Positions 23,076 through 35,130 of a DNA stretch of 64,000 bases are shown here, one piece after another. Position numbers and translations under genes: made by a program. The number at the start of each line of letters is the position of its first letter. Position 1 is the stretch's first letter. The DNA comes from Romanomermis culicivorax (taxonomy: Eukaryota; Nematoda; Enoplea; Mermithida; Mermithidae): assembly GCA_963922205.1 (NCBI GenBank), contig CAWUHX010000170.1:682001-746000 (forward strand), read 5' to 3'. The notes under the pieces are model-generated. The model was not told where the DNA came from. It did no database searches and worked only from the letters and a program-made list of their open reading frames with translations.

Positions 23076-26000
23076 AAACGAGATGAAACGGCGACGGAAT
23101 TCCTTAGCCGCTTACAAACTTTACAAGCGGAATGCAAATACGAAAATTTTAATGCCGATGTAGACCTCGCTTATACACTGGCTCAAAATTGTTATTCGCC
23201 GGAAGTACAAAAGCGGTTATTCTCATCGCCGATTGTCTGCCTCGATGCTTTTATTAAAATCATGCAAGCCGTCAAAAACGCAGAAAGTTCCACTGCCATC
23301 GTCCGCGGAGAAAAGCAAGTCAACGCTGTGCGAGAGGACCAACGATGCAATCGATCGCCAGCCCGATCAAAGCGAACATCATCGCCGGCTCGAGCAACGC
23401 ACAACTGCAGAGGCTGTGGATCGTCGCCACATGCTTACTTGTCCGACGAGTGCAAAGCGAGAGGTCAAAAGTGCAACAATTGCGGACGCATGGGACATTT
23501 CGGAAAATGGTGCGAACAACGTCATCGTGAAAAATCAGTGTCGCGATTTAACGAGTTGAAAGATCAAAACAAATCCGTGCGTCAGATCCACATGCGAAGT
23601 ATAGTGTCGTCATCATCAACGGCATACCAATGTACGTTCCATGTCACGCATCCAAATGGCAAAGATTGTTACGTCAATGGCATTGTCGATTCTGGTGCCG
23701 AAGCCTCATTGGTTCCATACGGTGCTTTTAAAAAGTGGATCAATGGACGCTTAGAACAATCGAATGCGGAATTGTACAACTTCGATGGGTCCCGCATCAA
23801 TGGTCTTCACGGACAATTTACAGCGACCGTTGAGTACAAAAATCGAAGGGCGAAGTTTCCCTTACTCGTTTTGGATACAATCAAAACGGCAACGTGGGGC
23901 ATGGACGCGATCGAAGCTCTCCGTCTCGTAATCCGTTTGATCAACGCTATCCAAAATAATAATATCGCTGATGCTCCGAAAATCGCAATGACATCGGATG
24001 AGCATTGCGTCGCAGTGACAGTGGATGAGCACTGTGATAATAATACCACCATTCAAGTCCAAGTGATCAAACCGCTCCTGGAAATTGTTGACGAACTTCC
24101 ACAACTTGTCGCGGATGGTATTGGCAAATTTCCCAATTATGAACATCGGATCAAATTGTCGCAGGATGCTTTACCAATTGCTCGAGCTGCCCATCCGGTA
24201 CTGATTAGCCGACGCGCCGCAGTCGAAGCTGAAATCGAACAAATGGTCAAAGACGATATTTGGGAACAAGTCAATGGCCCGAGTCAATGGGCGTTGAACC
24301 TCGTTACAGTTCCAAAAGCTGACGGCAAAATTCGAATTATGACCGACTTTTCGCCGCTCAACAAATTCGTTATTCCTGATCATCACCCATTGCCGCGTAT
24401 TGGCCATTTGTATTTACAACTTCAAAGTGCAACAATTTTTTCCAAGCTCGATTTAGCCAAGGGGTATTTCCACATCCAGTTGGCACCCGAATCTCGCTCG
24501 CTTACGACAACAATTACGCCTTATGGTTTGTACCAATACAAACACCTGCCGATGGGACTGACGGATGCCGCATCCGTATTTCAACGTCTGGTCTCACAAA
24601 CATTGTTAGGCTGCGATGGTTGCATATCATATCTCGACGATATATTGATATTTGGTTCAACATCGAATCAACACGACGATCATTTACGAGTTGTTTTACA
24701 AAGGTTGGCCGACAAAGATTTCTGATTGAACATTGCGAAATGCCGCTTTTCGGTTGAAAACGTCCCGTTCCTCGGACATCAAATATCAGCGTCAGGAATC
24801 AAGCCGGATCCATCAAGCCTGGATGCGATTCGAAAAGTGCCAATTCTGAAATCGATCACTGACGTGCGAAGTTTCCTTGGTTCGATTAATTATTTACGCG
24901 AATTCTTGCCGCATTTAGCTGACTACACCGAACCATTGCAACAATTGACCCGAACGTCAGAGCAATCGAAGTTCGAGTGGAATGACCAAAGCACCACCGC
25001 ATTCGAAAAATTAAAGTCGTTACTTACGAACGATTTGCAATTGGCAATTTTTGATCCCGATCGACCTACAATATTGGCAACCGACGCCTCAAATATTGGT
25101 CTCGGAGCATGTTTATCCCAAATTAGCTGCGGTCGCTTAATTCCGATTGCATTTGCGAGTAAGACATTGACAAATCAAGAACGGGTGTACGCGACCAATG
25201 AACGCGAAGCTCTTGGTTGTGTATGGGCATGCGAACATTTTGCGAACTTTTTATTGGGTCGTTGATTTACGCTTATTACCGACCACCAATCTCTTGTCAC
25301 GATATTGGCTCAAGCCGGCGACGGAAGAAAAGCGCACAAATTCGATCGATGGCGAACTCGATTGTCTGAATTTGATTATGAAATTCAACACCATCCCGGA
25401 GCAGACAACGTTATACCTGACATGCTGTCTCGGTTACCACAACTGGAAACCATGGCAGGAGTCCGATCGATTCAGCTCGGAAATTTTTCGCTCAACAACA
25501 TCACGAAAGCAACGGTGAAAGACAAAGTTTTGCAGAAAGTGATCAAGTTAGTCGAATCGAATGGCTGGAACCCAAATCACCGCAAAATTGTCGAGTTAGC
25601 CCCCTATTACATTGTACGAAAAGAGTTAGCGGTCGAACAATCAATTTTATGGAAAATCGGTCGAATTGTCATCCCAATTGGCCTTCGAAAATCATTATTG
25701 GCGAAGTCGCACAATGGACATCCCCGTAATGTTCGAGCAAAAGCGAAGTTACGTGAAACATATTGGTGGCCTCGAATTACCTCCGATATTGAAGAAACGA
25801 TTCGACATTGTCAAGGATGTCAAGATTCCGCGAAATCAAATCCAAAAACAAATATTCCAACCGATCCGCTGCCGTTACCTACAACGCCATGAGAAAAGAT
25901 AGCGATCGATGTTACCGGTCCATTTGCAACGACAAATTATCAAAATCGATTCGTGATTGTAGTCGTCGATTACCTGTCTGGCTATCCCGAAGTGCGATTG

Positions 26001-26780
26001 TGTCCCGATCACAATGTTACAACGACAATCGAATTTTTGACTGAATTATTTGCTCGTTACGGCAATCCCTCGATTATTGTCTTCGACAATGGGCCTGAGT
26101 ATAGATCAACTGCGTTCGAAGAATTTTTGTCGAGCCGGGATATTTTGCATTATCAAACGCCAGTTTACCATCCACAAGCGAACGGCAAGGTTGAAGTATT
26201 CAATCGATCGTTGAAATTTCACGCTCAAACGTTAGCCGCTTCGCAAACACCTTTTCCGATGGGAATCACCGAACTATTAGCGCGATATCGAGCAGAATGT
26301 CCAGCACCCGATATATTGTCACCGGCGGAAATTATGTTTAATCGACGCCCGCAATTAGCATTCGAACCCCGAATCACTGAACAAGAAGCCGCCGGAATAA
26401 AAGAACCAGCAAAGAAAAAGAAACCGAAGCGACGACACATCCATTTTAAAGAAGAGGGAGTGCCGGAACTCGATCCGATTGATCAAGGCCGAGCGCCGCT
26501 TTACAAAATTGGTGACAAAGTCCGCGTTAAAAGACCATCGACCATGATACGCAAAGGACAATCCCCGTATTCGGACGTCCTCACTGTCGTCAAAGTGTTG
26601 GGCGATTACGTATTCGAACTATCCGATGGTAATACGTGGAGCACTCGTCGTATGCGGCCTTATTATCCACCGGCAACTATAAACTTACCGTTGAACACTG
26701 CCAAACCCGAAATCAAGCATCGACGTCGCTCTACGCGATCAACTCGTGGCCGACCGCCGCGTCGATATTCTCCCCAATGA
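23076..26780 (+). pseudogene. gag-pol: gag-pol polyprotein, one frame with three in-frame TGA codons
   Basis: A single frame runs from 23,076 to the TGA at 26,778, interrupted at 24,723, 25,263 and 25,890 by TGA only. Gag is short: only a capsid C-terminal-like segment (QKRLFSS at about 23,210) precedes two zinc knuckles at about 23,400-23,520, the second a standard CNNCGRMGHFGKWC (CX2CX4HX4C). Protease has DSGA at about 23,688 (Ser for the usual Thr). RT has LDLAKGYFHIQL and YLDDILIFG (about 24,628-24,655). RNase H has ATDASNIGLGA and, after the second TGA, LITDHQSL. Integrase has an H-x3-H...CQGC finger, then D (AIDVTGP), D (VFDNGPEY) and E (NGKVEVFNR). A GDKVRVKRP tail module follows. The interruptions sit where Arg (twice) and Trp (once) are expected in relatives. 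Enzyme activity would need readthrough or another copy. Confidence 0.9.
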
Positions 26781-26790
26781 AACAATATTA

Positions 26791-26802
26791 AAAAGGGGAC
26801 AG
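26791..26802 (+). promoter_or_regulatory. Polypurine tract, 4.28-kb element
   Basis: AAAAGGGGACAG lies directly against the 3' LTR start at 26,803, the standard position for the plus-strand primer. Confidence 0.75.
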
Positions 26803-27064
26803 TGATATGTATGCGTGTTATGTAAATTTCTGTAGTATTTTGGCGCGTACATAGCTTCCTTTATTAGTGTCATTTTTTTCTCGCCTGTTTTTGTGTTATG
26901 CAAATAGATGGCCTATATATAGTCTGGCCATCTTTGTGTTTTTCTTTGTATCCTTTCGCCCTTCACTTATCAGTGACTGTTCATTTTCGTCGTCCGAATA
27001 AAGTGTATTATTTACGATAGTTGGTCGCCAGTATTTGAATTTGCATACTCGACCACACTTATCA
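26803..27064 (+). repeat. 3' LTR of the 4.28-kb element
   Basis: 262 bp, identical to the 5' LTR except for four transitions (near 26,814, 26,926, 26,946 and 26,982). It ends with CA at 27,064, followed by the GTTAC duplication. Confidence 0.95.
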
Positions 27065-27069
27065 GTTAC

Positions 27070-28040
27070 TCCCATCTGGATTTATTGTGATAGTTATTTT
27101 ATTTGCCCAGTAAAAGCATTAGCCTAATTTGCATAGAATTTTATATTCATAATTATTGCTATTATTATTGCTCATGCATTAGGCAGAAGGAGGCACTGAA
27201 TCACTGAACTCTATATCAAGACAAGTTCCCCAGCCCTGTCCGATATGATTGTGGTGAGTTTCTAGTATTTTTGTGTTAGCCTACAGGAAGCAAATGGGAC
27301 TACCTGCTTGTTTTTCGATTGCATGCTTGCATCAGTCCACTTACTAATTATTGACTGAAAGTTGTGTTGAGTTCTGCTGGAGAACTGTTGCACTGTGTAC
27401 AGCCTGTTACCTATAGGAACCTCCTTTGCGTGACCTACAGGAAATAGTTGGGTATATGACAATAGACCTCTTTAGTTATATTGCTGACGTCTTTGGACCT
27501 AAGCAGAGATCTTAACACAACATAAACCCCAAAATTGCCAGAAAGCAGCTATTTTCTTCCACCTGTTAGGCAGATGTGGTCAACATATTGATCTGATTTT
27601 TTAATTTGTACAATGGAAGATGCAACAGTACAACCACACTCTAACAAAAAAATAAATACTCAATTATTTCACTATACTCTCAGAGGCTTATATAGAAAAC
27701 TCCCTGAACCTAAAGCAGAACACCATGACATCTGGAATAGACGTCCTACCCAAATCTTCAAATGCCTAATCTAAAAATACCCTACACTACACTCACATAA
27801 CAATGTAAATTACCATGTTGAGCATATACAAGATTAAATCACCAATACCAAATGCTAAAATTATTGTATAAAGAGCAGACATGGCGCACATAAAATCAAG
27901 ATTTAACAAGAATGAATAAGAAACCAGTGACTACGACTTTGTGTTACTCAAATTTTCTCCTTCAACCAATTTGAACTTGCATCCACTCCACGTTTGCACC
28001 AATGCCAGAGGTTGTTGTTGATCATCCTACTGTAACCCCA
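27070..28040. other. Intergenic, nothing firmly recognised
   Basis: AT-rich. Near 27,955-28,035 the minus strand has a short open stretch after a CTACAG-type acceptor (reading DDQQQPLALVQTW). It has exon-like base composition, but the stretch is too short to assign. Confidence 0.4.
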
Positions 28041-28044
28041 ACAT

Positions 28045-29505
28045 TCTTTTTGAACTTCAAAATTCAGAAATTTGACATCAGAGGCCAGAATTTCAATTCC
28101 AAAATTTAGTAGTTCAATTTGAACTTCAGAATTTCGACTTTTAAATTCAAAATTTCAATCCAAAAATCAGAAGTTCAATTTCAAAAGTCGGAATTCCAGC
28201 TTGAAAATTAAAATTTCAAATTTAAAAATTGAAAAATCAGAATTTCAATTCGGGAATTCATAATTCAGGATTTCGGCTTTAAAATTTCCAATTTTTGCAT
28301 GTATTGATCTTAAAATTCAGAATTATGACTTGAAAATAAAATATTCAGCTTCCGAAGTTCCGGATTTCGACAGAAAACATCTAAAATTTTGATTCTAAAG
28401 TTAGATTTCTAAATTAAAAAATTAGGATTTCGATTTTAAAATTCAGTTCGATTTGAAATTCAGAATTCAAACTTCAAAATGCTGAGTTTCGAATTTACAG
28501 TCTGGGATTTCAACATTAAAACTCAGAATATCTACTGCAATTTTTTTAGTTTCTGCTAGGGTTGATTTTCAATTTCAGAATTTCGGCAAAAAATAAATCA
28601 ACAAGTTCGACTTCTGATGTTAGATTTTAGAATTCAAAAATTCAAAAATCGATTTCATAGTTCAGAATTCCGATTTAGAAATTAAAATTCATAATTTCGA
28701 TTTCAGAATTCATGATTTCGATTTCAAAATTCACAATTTTCATTCTAAAATTAGAATTTCGATTTCAAAAATTAGGACTAAAGTTTGAAAATTCAAATTT
28801 CGACGCCAAAACTTATAATTTCATTCTAAAATTCAAAATTCCGACACCAAAAATTAAAATTCAAATTTTGGAAATTCAGAATTAACGGTTGAAAATTTAG
28901 AATTTTTTCGACTTCAAAAGTTACGATTACAATCCAAAAATTCAGAATATCGACTCCAAATCAAAAATTTCAATTGAAAAATTCAGGCTTTCAATATGAA
29001 AACTCAGAATTTCGACTCCAAATTTGAGAATTTTAATTTTAAAGTTCAAAATTTCAACTCCAAAGTCCAGAGTTTCAATTTAAAAACTTCAGAATTTCGA
29101 TTCCAAAAATGATATTTCTGATTCAAAAATCCAGGATTTCGACTCAAAAGTCGGATTGATTTTAAATTCAGAATTTTGACTTGAAAATCTATCATTTAGA
29201 CTCAAAAATTAGGAATTTCGACAAAGTTCGATTTTTGAAGTTTGAATTCTGAATTAAAAAATCAAAAAATTTTGATTTTAAAATTCAAAATTCTGATTCT
29301 GAAATTTTAACCTTAAAATTTTGAATCGTTGATTCAAAAATTCAATTTTTTAAAAATATTAAAAAATTTTTTTTTCATTTTTACAGTTTTTTAAATTTAT
29401 TATGTGGGAATCAAAAAAAATTTTTTTTTCAAAAGTTTTTCTTATTTTTTTAATTTTTTTTTATTTCAAGAACCGGCACATAGAATCGGGTGACACTTGT
29501 TTTTC
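28045..29505. repeat. Degenerate AT-rich short-period repeat (AATTTCGA...TTCAGAA type)
   Basis: Nearly 1.5 kb made of variants of a roughly 20-nt unit of the form TTCAGAATTTCGATTCCAAAA. Individual units vary, so it is old or under loose homogenisation. It ends in T-rich homopolymer runs at 29,340-29,460. No coding content. Confidence 0.8.
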
Positions 29506-29522
29506 TATACAAGCGTAATCAG

Positions 29523-29583
29523 TTATGTTGACAATCCGCTCGACGTTCAACAGCAAATGCATCGTTGGGCCAGACAGCCGTAA
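29523..29583 (+). CDS. Possible terminal coding exon (plus strand)
   Basis: After a TAATCAG acceptor the plus strand reads YVDNPLDVQQQMHRWARQP and a TAA stop at 29,581-29,583. Base composition is exon-like and stands out sharply from the AT-rich repeat on both sides. No family recognised and no upstream exon identified; the 28.0-29.5 kb repeat would be its intron. It may also be coincidence. Confidence 0.3.
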
Positions 29584-29588
29584 AAATC

Positions 29589-29629
29589 TCAAAACAAACC
29601 GTCATCGTCGTCGTAGTCAGTGACTATTT
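29589..29629 (-). CDS. Possible terminal coding exon (minus strand), acidic tail
   Basis: A GTTACAG acceptor (29,630-29,636) is followed on the minus strand by IVTDYDDDDGLF and TGA (29,589-29,591). An acidic C-terminal tail is plausible. It would converge tail-to-tail with the plus-strand candidate, the stops being 5 bp apart. No family is assigned. Confidence 0.25.
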
Positions 29630-29639
29630 CTGTAACTAC

Positions 29640-30880
29640 AAAAAATGATTTTTCGAGAAATTCGAACTTTGAGTGACTTCGGTTTCTAATTTATTTGCAA
29701 AATATACAAATTTTCTCCAGAAAATCAAGATTTTTGACTACAAAAAGTTCTTTTCTTTGGAAAAACCTTAATTTCCTTCGAAAAAATTTAAATTTTTCCA
29801 AGGAAATTCGAATCTTTCAAATAGAATTGAAATTTTTTCTATGAAATTGAAATGTTTTTTTCAGGAAAAACCAAAATTCATACAAGAAAAATCGGAATTT
29901 TTGTAGAACTTGGCACCTTGACGAACTTTGAACACTGACTTGCTTGAAATTTTTTCGGAAAAAAATCGAAATTTTCTGAACAGGATCCGAATTTCTAGGA
30001 TGAGAAGAAAAATTCAAATTTATGCAAGTAAAATCATTATTTTTAGGAATATTTGAATTTTGACGGACCTTGATTTGAATATGGCATTTTTTCAACAAAA
30101 TCGAGATTTTTACCTAGAGAAAAAAATTTACTGTTTTTTTGGGAAAATCTTGACTTTTCAAAAAAAATATCACGATTTCCCCCAAAAAATCATATTCTTA
30201 CCATAGAATTAGAATTTTTCTTTAAAGAAACTATCCAATCTTTTTGCAGCAAAATTTAAAATTTCATGAAATAATTCAGAATTTTTTCTAAAAAACTGAA
30301 TTTCCTCACGAAGAGTTCAATTTTTCTGCCAAAGTAGAAAAAGACCTTAGAAAATTCGAATTTTTCTTCTTGAAAATGCAAATTATTCAAAAAGAATTAG
30401 AATTTTCGTATATTTCCAAGAACTTCGAATTCTTATTTTTCCTGCTCAAACAATTCAATTTTTTCAGAATAAGCTAATATTTTGACAAGAAAATCAAAGT
30501 TCTTCGAAGAAATTTGAATATTTCCCACAAAAAGAATTGAATTTTCCCTGTAAAAATTAGAATTTTTTAACAAAAATTGAAATTTTCCCGGAAAAATTTG
30601 AGTTTTTAAACCAAAATTAGAATTTTTGAAAAAATTAATTGAAATGCTAAAAGAAAGTCAGTTTAAAAAAACGGGGTTTTTGCATAAAAATCAAATTTTC
30701 TTCAAGAAATTTGAATATTCATTCAAAAAAATTGCATTCTCCAATGGATAGTTCCTATTTTTTCACAAAATTTGAACAAATTAGAATTTTTGCTGGAAAA
30801 CAAAAATTTATTCCAGAAAGTTCGAATTTGGCGAAAAAATTCGTATTTTCCTCAAACCTCGAAATCATTGACTAATCGCT
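29640..30880. repeat. Degenerate AT-rich repeat, GAAAAATTCGAATTTTT type
   Basis: About 1.2 kb of variants of GAAAAAATTTGAATTTTTCC-like units. The motif differs from the 28.0-29.5 kb tract: A-runs and T-runs flank a GAATTT core. It ends just before 30,900. No coding content. Confidence 0.75.
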
Positions 30881-31486
30881 TTTTTGCTCTATAAAAATAA
30901 AATGAAAAAAAAGATTTAAACATTGAACTATCTTCCTGTACTATTGTGGTAAATGAAGAAAGATCTGAAACCGCAACCGATCGAACATTCACATCGGAAG
31001 TCTCAATTTTTCATCAGCCTGAACTGATAAGTTAAAAGGAATCGGATTGGATTCATGATATACGTAGCAGATCAGCAATATTAGGATCAAACCACATTTT
31101 AAAATTGTAACAATTGTGTCACAAATGGTGCTCCCAAAAATTGTAAATCTGAGGAAGATTTAACATATCCCAGGCAAATCCAAATTCTGAGAAAATCCAG
31201 TCTCAGAACACGGAAATGCGTTGAAGAACCTAAATGAAGAAAGAAGTGAAGTGGCAGAACATTTCTAAAGTGTGGGTGTAGGCCAGCTTTGATAACATCC
31301 AGTATACTGGCCCACGAAAGCAAAACCTTCGAGAGAAAAATTAGGGAGACAATGAAAATGAAAATAGCATGTTCCAGCAATGTAGGACCAAAAAGCATTG
31401 AAATATGCCATACATGGAATAGAAAGTTCCTTCGGAGGCTCAATGGCCCACCAGCTTGAATGGATGATCTAATCAGGTAAAAATTT
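30881..31486. other. Intergenic, nothing recognised
   Basis: No supported gene. An open frame on the minus strand (31,099-31,443) is hydrophobic but has no recognisable family and no splice context. Confidence 0.4.
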
Positions 31487-31575
31487 GCTTCAATGGCCCA
31501 GTGGTTACAGCTCTCGACTCACAATCTCAAAGTTCAGGGATCAAACCTCAGTGCCAGCAAGGATTTATGAGAAAT
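31487..31575 (+). repeat. tRNA-derived SINE-like head
   Basis: TGGCCCAGTGGTTA fits a pol III A box, and GTTCAGGGATCAAACCT, 40 nt on, fits a B box. The intervening part does not fold into a clean anticodon arm, so this is more likely a SINE head than a functional tRNA. The tail after 31,560 is AT-rich. Confidence 0.45.
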
Positions 31576-32087
31576 TATTCTAATTGTCATAGCCTGAATA
31601 AGATTGCAGGTACACTACAGAAACGTTGAACACAACTGTATTGTGTGTTATATTGTGTTATTTTAATGAAGGTGTGTTACATTTTTATGGTATTGTAAGG
31701 CCAATAATAGCCAACAATGAATTCTCCTTATAACCAATAACAAACAACGGTTCGAAAATTGTTATATAATCAGTGTGACCCTAATATACTTCCAAAACGA
31801 AGACTGAATGTTCAACATCCTCAACATTCCTAATCAAATGTTGCAACAGCAAAGTTAAACTACATTTTCTGAGACTAAAAGATGCATTTAAAATGAACAG
31901 ATCACAGAATATTATATCCAAAGCAGAAATAGCATTACCAAGGGAGAGAATGTCATACACTAAGATAGGTTGTTACAAATCGAACCAACTGTGACACAGG
32001 AACAACTGCAAAAAATGAAAGCATCAGTTGAATACATTATAGACGCAACAAAAAGCAAAAGAAAGACATCAAGCTAAATTCTATAGG

Positions 32088-32480
32088 TTGAAACCAGCAG
32101 TGAATGGAAATAGAAGCAATCAGTTCAACTTGGACAAAACTGTAATTGACAAAAGCAGTGAAAACTTGAGTGATATTGAGAAACAAGCTCTAGCAAAAAG
32201 GATAAACTTTGCAACTGGGTCAAGAAAACACCCATTGGCAGAAATCATAACGAACATTGAATGTGCTTCACACTTTCTTACAGCAGCAGGAAAAGAGGAC
32301 CCTAGGACAAAGTATACTGGACAAAACATACTGAACTGGGCCAAAATATACTGAGCCAAAATATACTGGACAAAACATATTGGACATAATATGCTAAATA
32401 ATATATACTAGAGTAAAAATAAAAATAAACTAGGCCAAAAACATACTGTGCAAAGTATATGGATCCAACAACATTCTCTT
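32088..32480 (+). mobile_element. Possible Penelope-like element fragment plus short repeats
   Basis: The reading frame at 32,088-32,354 contains NLSDIEKQALAKRINFATG and PLAEIITNIE. The pattern NLS-x-x-E-x-x-L-x-x-x-(L/I)-x-F-...-P-x-x-x-I-I resembles the conserved stretch upstream of RT in Penelope-like elements. No RT domain follows. From 32,320 to 32,480 the words AAAATATACTG and GGACAAAACATA repeat irregularly. The assignment is from family pattern alone. Confidence 0.35.
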
Positions 32481-34147
32481 GAGACATTTAGATTGTATGA
32501 ACAAACTACTAGTTCTTCTGAGATGATAAATGCTGACTAGCTGCAAAATATATGACTGAAACTTTTTTTGGCACATTATTGCTTTAAATTTTAACAGAAT
32601 GACTAAAGGCTTTCCAGAGTTTTATGTTAAAATAAATCACAACTTAATTGAAATAATGCAAACAAGAAAAAAACAACTCAGAAATTGTGATTAAGAAAAA
32701 TGTTTCTCATGCAATGAATGAGGTGTTTGTGATCATCTTGCAGCCACTGTTTCAAATACTTTACAACAACTCGGCCTATTATGATCACTGGCATCTCGTA
32801 GTACAATAGATTCTCTGTCATTGGTTCTCAATCATGCAATACTGTAAATTTTGCAATAATCCGAACATATACAGGATTTATCGCCATATAGTAAAGTCAT
32901 CAGAATAATTGAAGATATATCTGTTTTGAATCACTGAATAATATTGTAAACACTTTAACCTGCATTTGAAACAAATGGTAATTTTGGTGATGATAACATT
33001 TAAAAAATTAAATACACATAATGTATAATGGTGTTAGTATTCTTGCACATTTCACATTAAGAAATACATGGTATGTAGACGTTCCTCAAAAGTTCACTTG
33101 CAAACTTATTTACTTATATTTTCGGGGTTTAGAGAGCCTGAATGCTCCTAGCTAGCCTGGCCCGACAGTACTTCCCAGCATTTCGTCTCCTAGAGCAGGC
33201 CACTGAGAGCATGCCGGACTGTTCATACAAGTCTGTAACTTAGCTGATCTACACAAGGTGAGGCCTTCAAATGTTTGGTGGTGAACCTCATTGATTAATT
33301 TACTCAAGTGTGATAAACTGACCACTTATATAACTTGTAATTAAAAATATGATCAGTGTAGAGCTTATTGAAAGTGTTAGTCATAGTCTAACATCCAGCA
33401 GCAAGAGAAATTTAGGGGACGTCAACCCAATTCCAAACTTTAACCACCCACAACTTCTTAAAAAATGAGGGTACACAATGTCAATTAGTATTTTCAATAA
33501 ATTTTAACACGGTCCCTCAGGTGATGCCCAATTCGTGTTTCGGAAGGAAGGATCCTGCTCACCTCATTATGTTGGGGTGAAAAACCTATCTGCTTGAGGT
33601 CAATACAAATGAAAAAGAGATGTATTACAGAATGCCAAGACTTTAAAAATGTTGAGGCGATAGTTATGACCATCCTTTTATTTCTATGGAAAGTATGTAT
33701 ATTATTCTTGTTTATCAGAGATTCGTGAGAGTGGATTGCATTAATTCATCACAATTTCATTCTATATGACAGAAAAGAACATAATGAAACAATTAACTAG
33801 AAAATGAACTAGTACTAGAACGTTCACATTCACAAGTTTATAGAGGGAGTATTCCTCTTTATTGCTGATTGCTTGTTTAGAAAACTCACAGTCCACAATA
33901 AATAAGCTCGAAAATGGAAATTTTGACAGAAGACATAAAAACTGCCGATTTGCACTTTTGTGTGATATTCCAAGCACACAAACTTTAAGTTTAACTTTGC
34001 ATAGAGGATTCAGTAGTATTCACATGCATTTTGTAGCAAACAAATAATGATAAGGTCCATTCAGTTATGTTTCTTGGATCAACTCAGGAGCTGAATGATA
34101 GGTAGATGAATCAGGTTTACAGATTGACATTCAATCATGACTCTTAC
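32481..34147. other. Intergenic or intronic, nothing recognised
   Basis: Downstream of the GT31 exon on its coding strand, so its next exons may lie here, but I could not identify one. GC-richer patches at 33,130-33,250 and 33,510-33,600 are unexplained. Confidence 0.4.
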
Positions 34148-34591
34148 CCCATAGAGAAGACCATAGCAAAGCCTTGCAAATAAATAGGCATCGTTGAACA
34201 TGGAAATGATGTGACTGGTATTTCTGCTCTCAATCCCAATTCGAATGTTCGCGGAACCAAACTCATAAAAAACGGCACACCTCCAAAATAATTTTCATTT
34301 GGATTTTGAACAATTTTGGTCACTGGCACAAGTTGGCCGAAGAAAAGCCAAGGTACAATGACTGCATCATCGTCGCTTAATAAAATTAAGGAAACACCGG
34401 AGCAAAATTTCTGAATAAAATGAAACCCATTAAACACTTTGCGAAGCAGTGAATGTAAAATGATACCATCTGGAACATCGACTTGTAGAGTGTCAGTATA
34501 TTTGGCATTTTCAGCTTGCAAATACGAATTAACTGGCAGTTGATCATCACTGTTCAAAACACCAATAAGAAATATTGGTCGAATGAATAAT
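34148..34591 (-). CDS. Galactosyltransferase (GT31) family exon, partial gene
   Basis: One 444-bp exon with a TTGTTTAG acceptor (34,592 side) and a GTAAGAG donor (34,141-34,147). It encodes RPIFLIGVLN, then EAE-like QAENAKYTDTLQVD, a SLLRKVF helix, VSLILLSDDDAVI and YFGGVPF. This order matches the core of beta-1,3-galactosyl/hexosyltransferases of CAZy family GT31: the IGV start, the D-I-L-Q-V-D strand, and the metal-binding DDD. The family acts in the Golgi, using UDP-sugars with Mn2+. The signal anchor and N-terminal exon, expected at higher coordinates, and the C-terminal part with the second acidic motif were not found. It may be a partial or degenerating gene; this exon itself is open. 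Confidence 0.7.
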
Positions 34592-34962
34592 CTAAACAAT
34601 TATGTGAATAAAAATAATTCAATGGACTGAATATCTTCATAAACTAAATGATCCTAAGAGATCAGGGGTAAATCCCAAGGGCTCAAAGGCTAAATTGGCA
34701 TGACCACTTTATGGACTAGAACATTTTTGCTACTCAGGTTATCCTTGTGATTATATGGACTACAGAAACTAAATGTTCCCTCCTGCACTGCCTGCCCAAA
34801 CTGCTGTAGACACTTGTTAGGTCCCTCTGAGATGCATCTAGTGTACTTTGCCGACCAGAATACTTTGGTCACACATTACCAAAGAATTTTTCAGAAGCTT
34901 CCTTCTTACCTTCCTATACAAAGCACATATGATCTTTAGCAGATATAATATACAAGTCAACT

Positions 34963-35130
34963 TGTTGAGAGTAGCCACTACAGACAGTTCAACTACAAAT
35001 TGTTGCTCATTATATATGCTGTAGAGGGCACGTTTTCCATAGTTCAGTTAGCTCAGTTGATTAGAGCATGCTGACGGTAGCGACAAGGTCCCGAGTTTGA
35101 GCCCCAGACCGAGCCTAGCTTTAACTAAAA
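34963..35130 (+). mobile_element. tRNA-bearing TIR element, diverged copy A
   Basis: Starts TGTTGAGAGTAGCCACTACAG like the other two copies (39,577 and 63,679). It contains a 73-nt tRNA-like segment at 35,042-35,114 with AGCTCAGTTGATTAGAGC (D arm) and the 3' strand ACCGAGC. The T arm (CGAGTTTGAGCCC) and the anticodon stem have decayed, and the right end of the element is not clear. Confidence 0.6.

Larger units (their letters stand above)
22786..27064 (+). mobile_element. Complete Ty3/gypsy LTR retrotransposon, 4.28 kb
   Basis: Two 262-bp direct LTRs (22,786-23,047 and 26,803-27,064) both start TGATATGTATG and end ACTTATCA. The element is flanked by identical 5-bp GTTAC at 22,781-22,785 and 27,065-27,069, a perfect target duplication. 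The LTRs differ at four positions, all transitions (about 1.5%), so the insertion is recent. A primer-binding site follows the 5' LTR and a purine tract precedes the 3' LTR. Domain order protease-RT-RNaseH-integrase places it in Ty3/gypsy (Metaviridae); a finer clade is not assigned. Three in-frame TGA codons and a truncated gag suggest it cannot move on its own. Confidence 0.95.

Noticed and set aside
24723-25892. Genome-wide reassignment of TGA to a sense codon
   Set aside because: The complete FMO, chemoreceptor and other genes end sensibly at TGA or TAG, and the TGA positions in the elements correspond to more than one amino acid; reported as a pattern, not as a code change.
28045-30880. 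CRISPR-like array in the short-period repeats
   Set aside because: Units are degenerate, contiguous and AT-rich with no unique spacers, in a eukaryotic genome.
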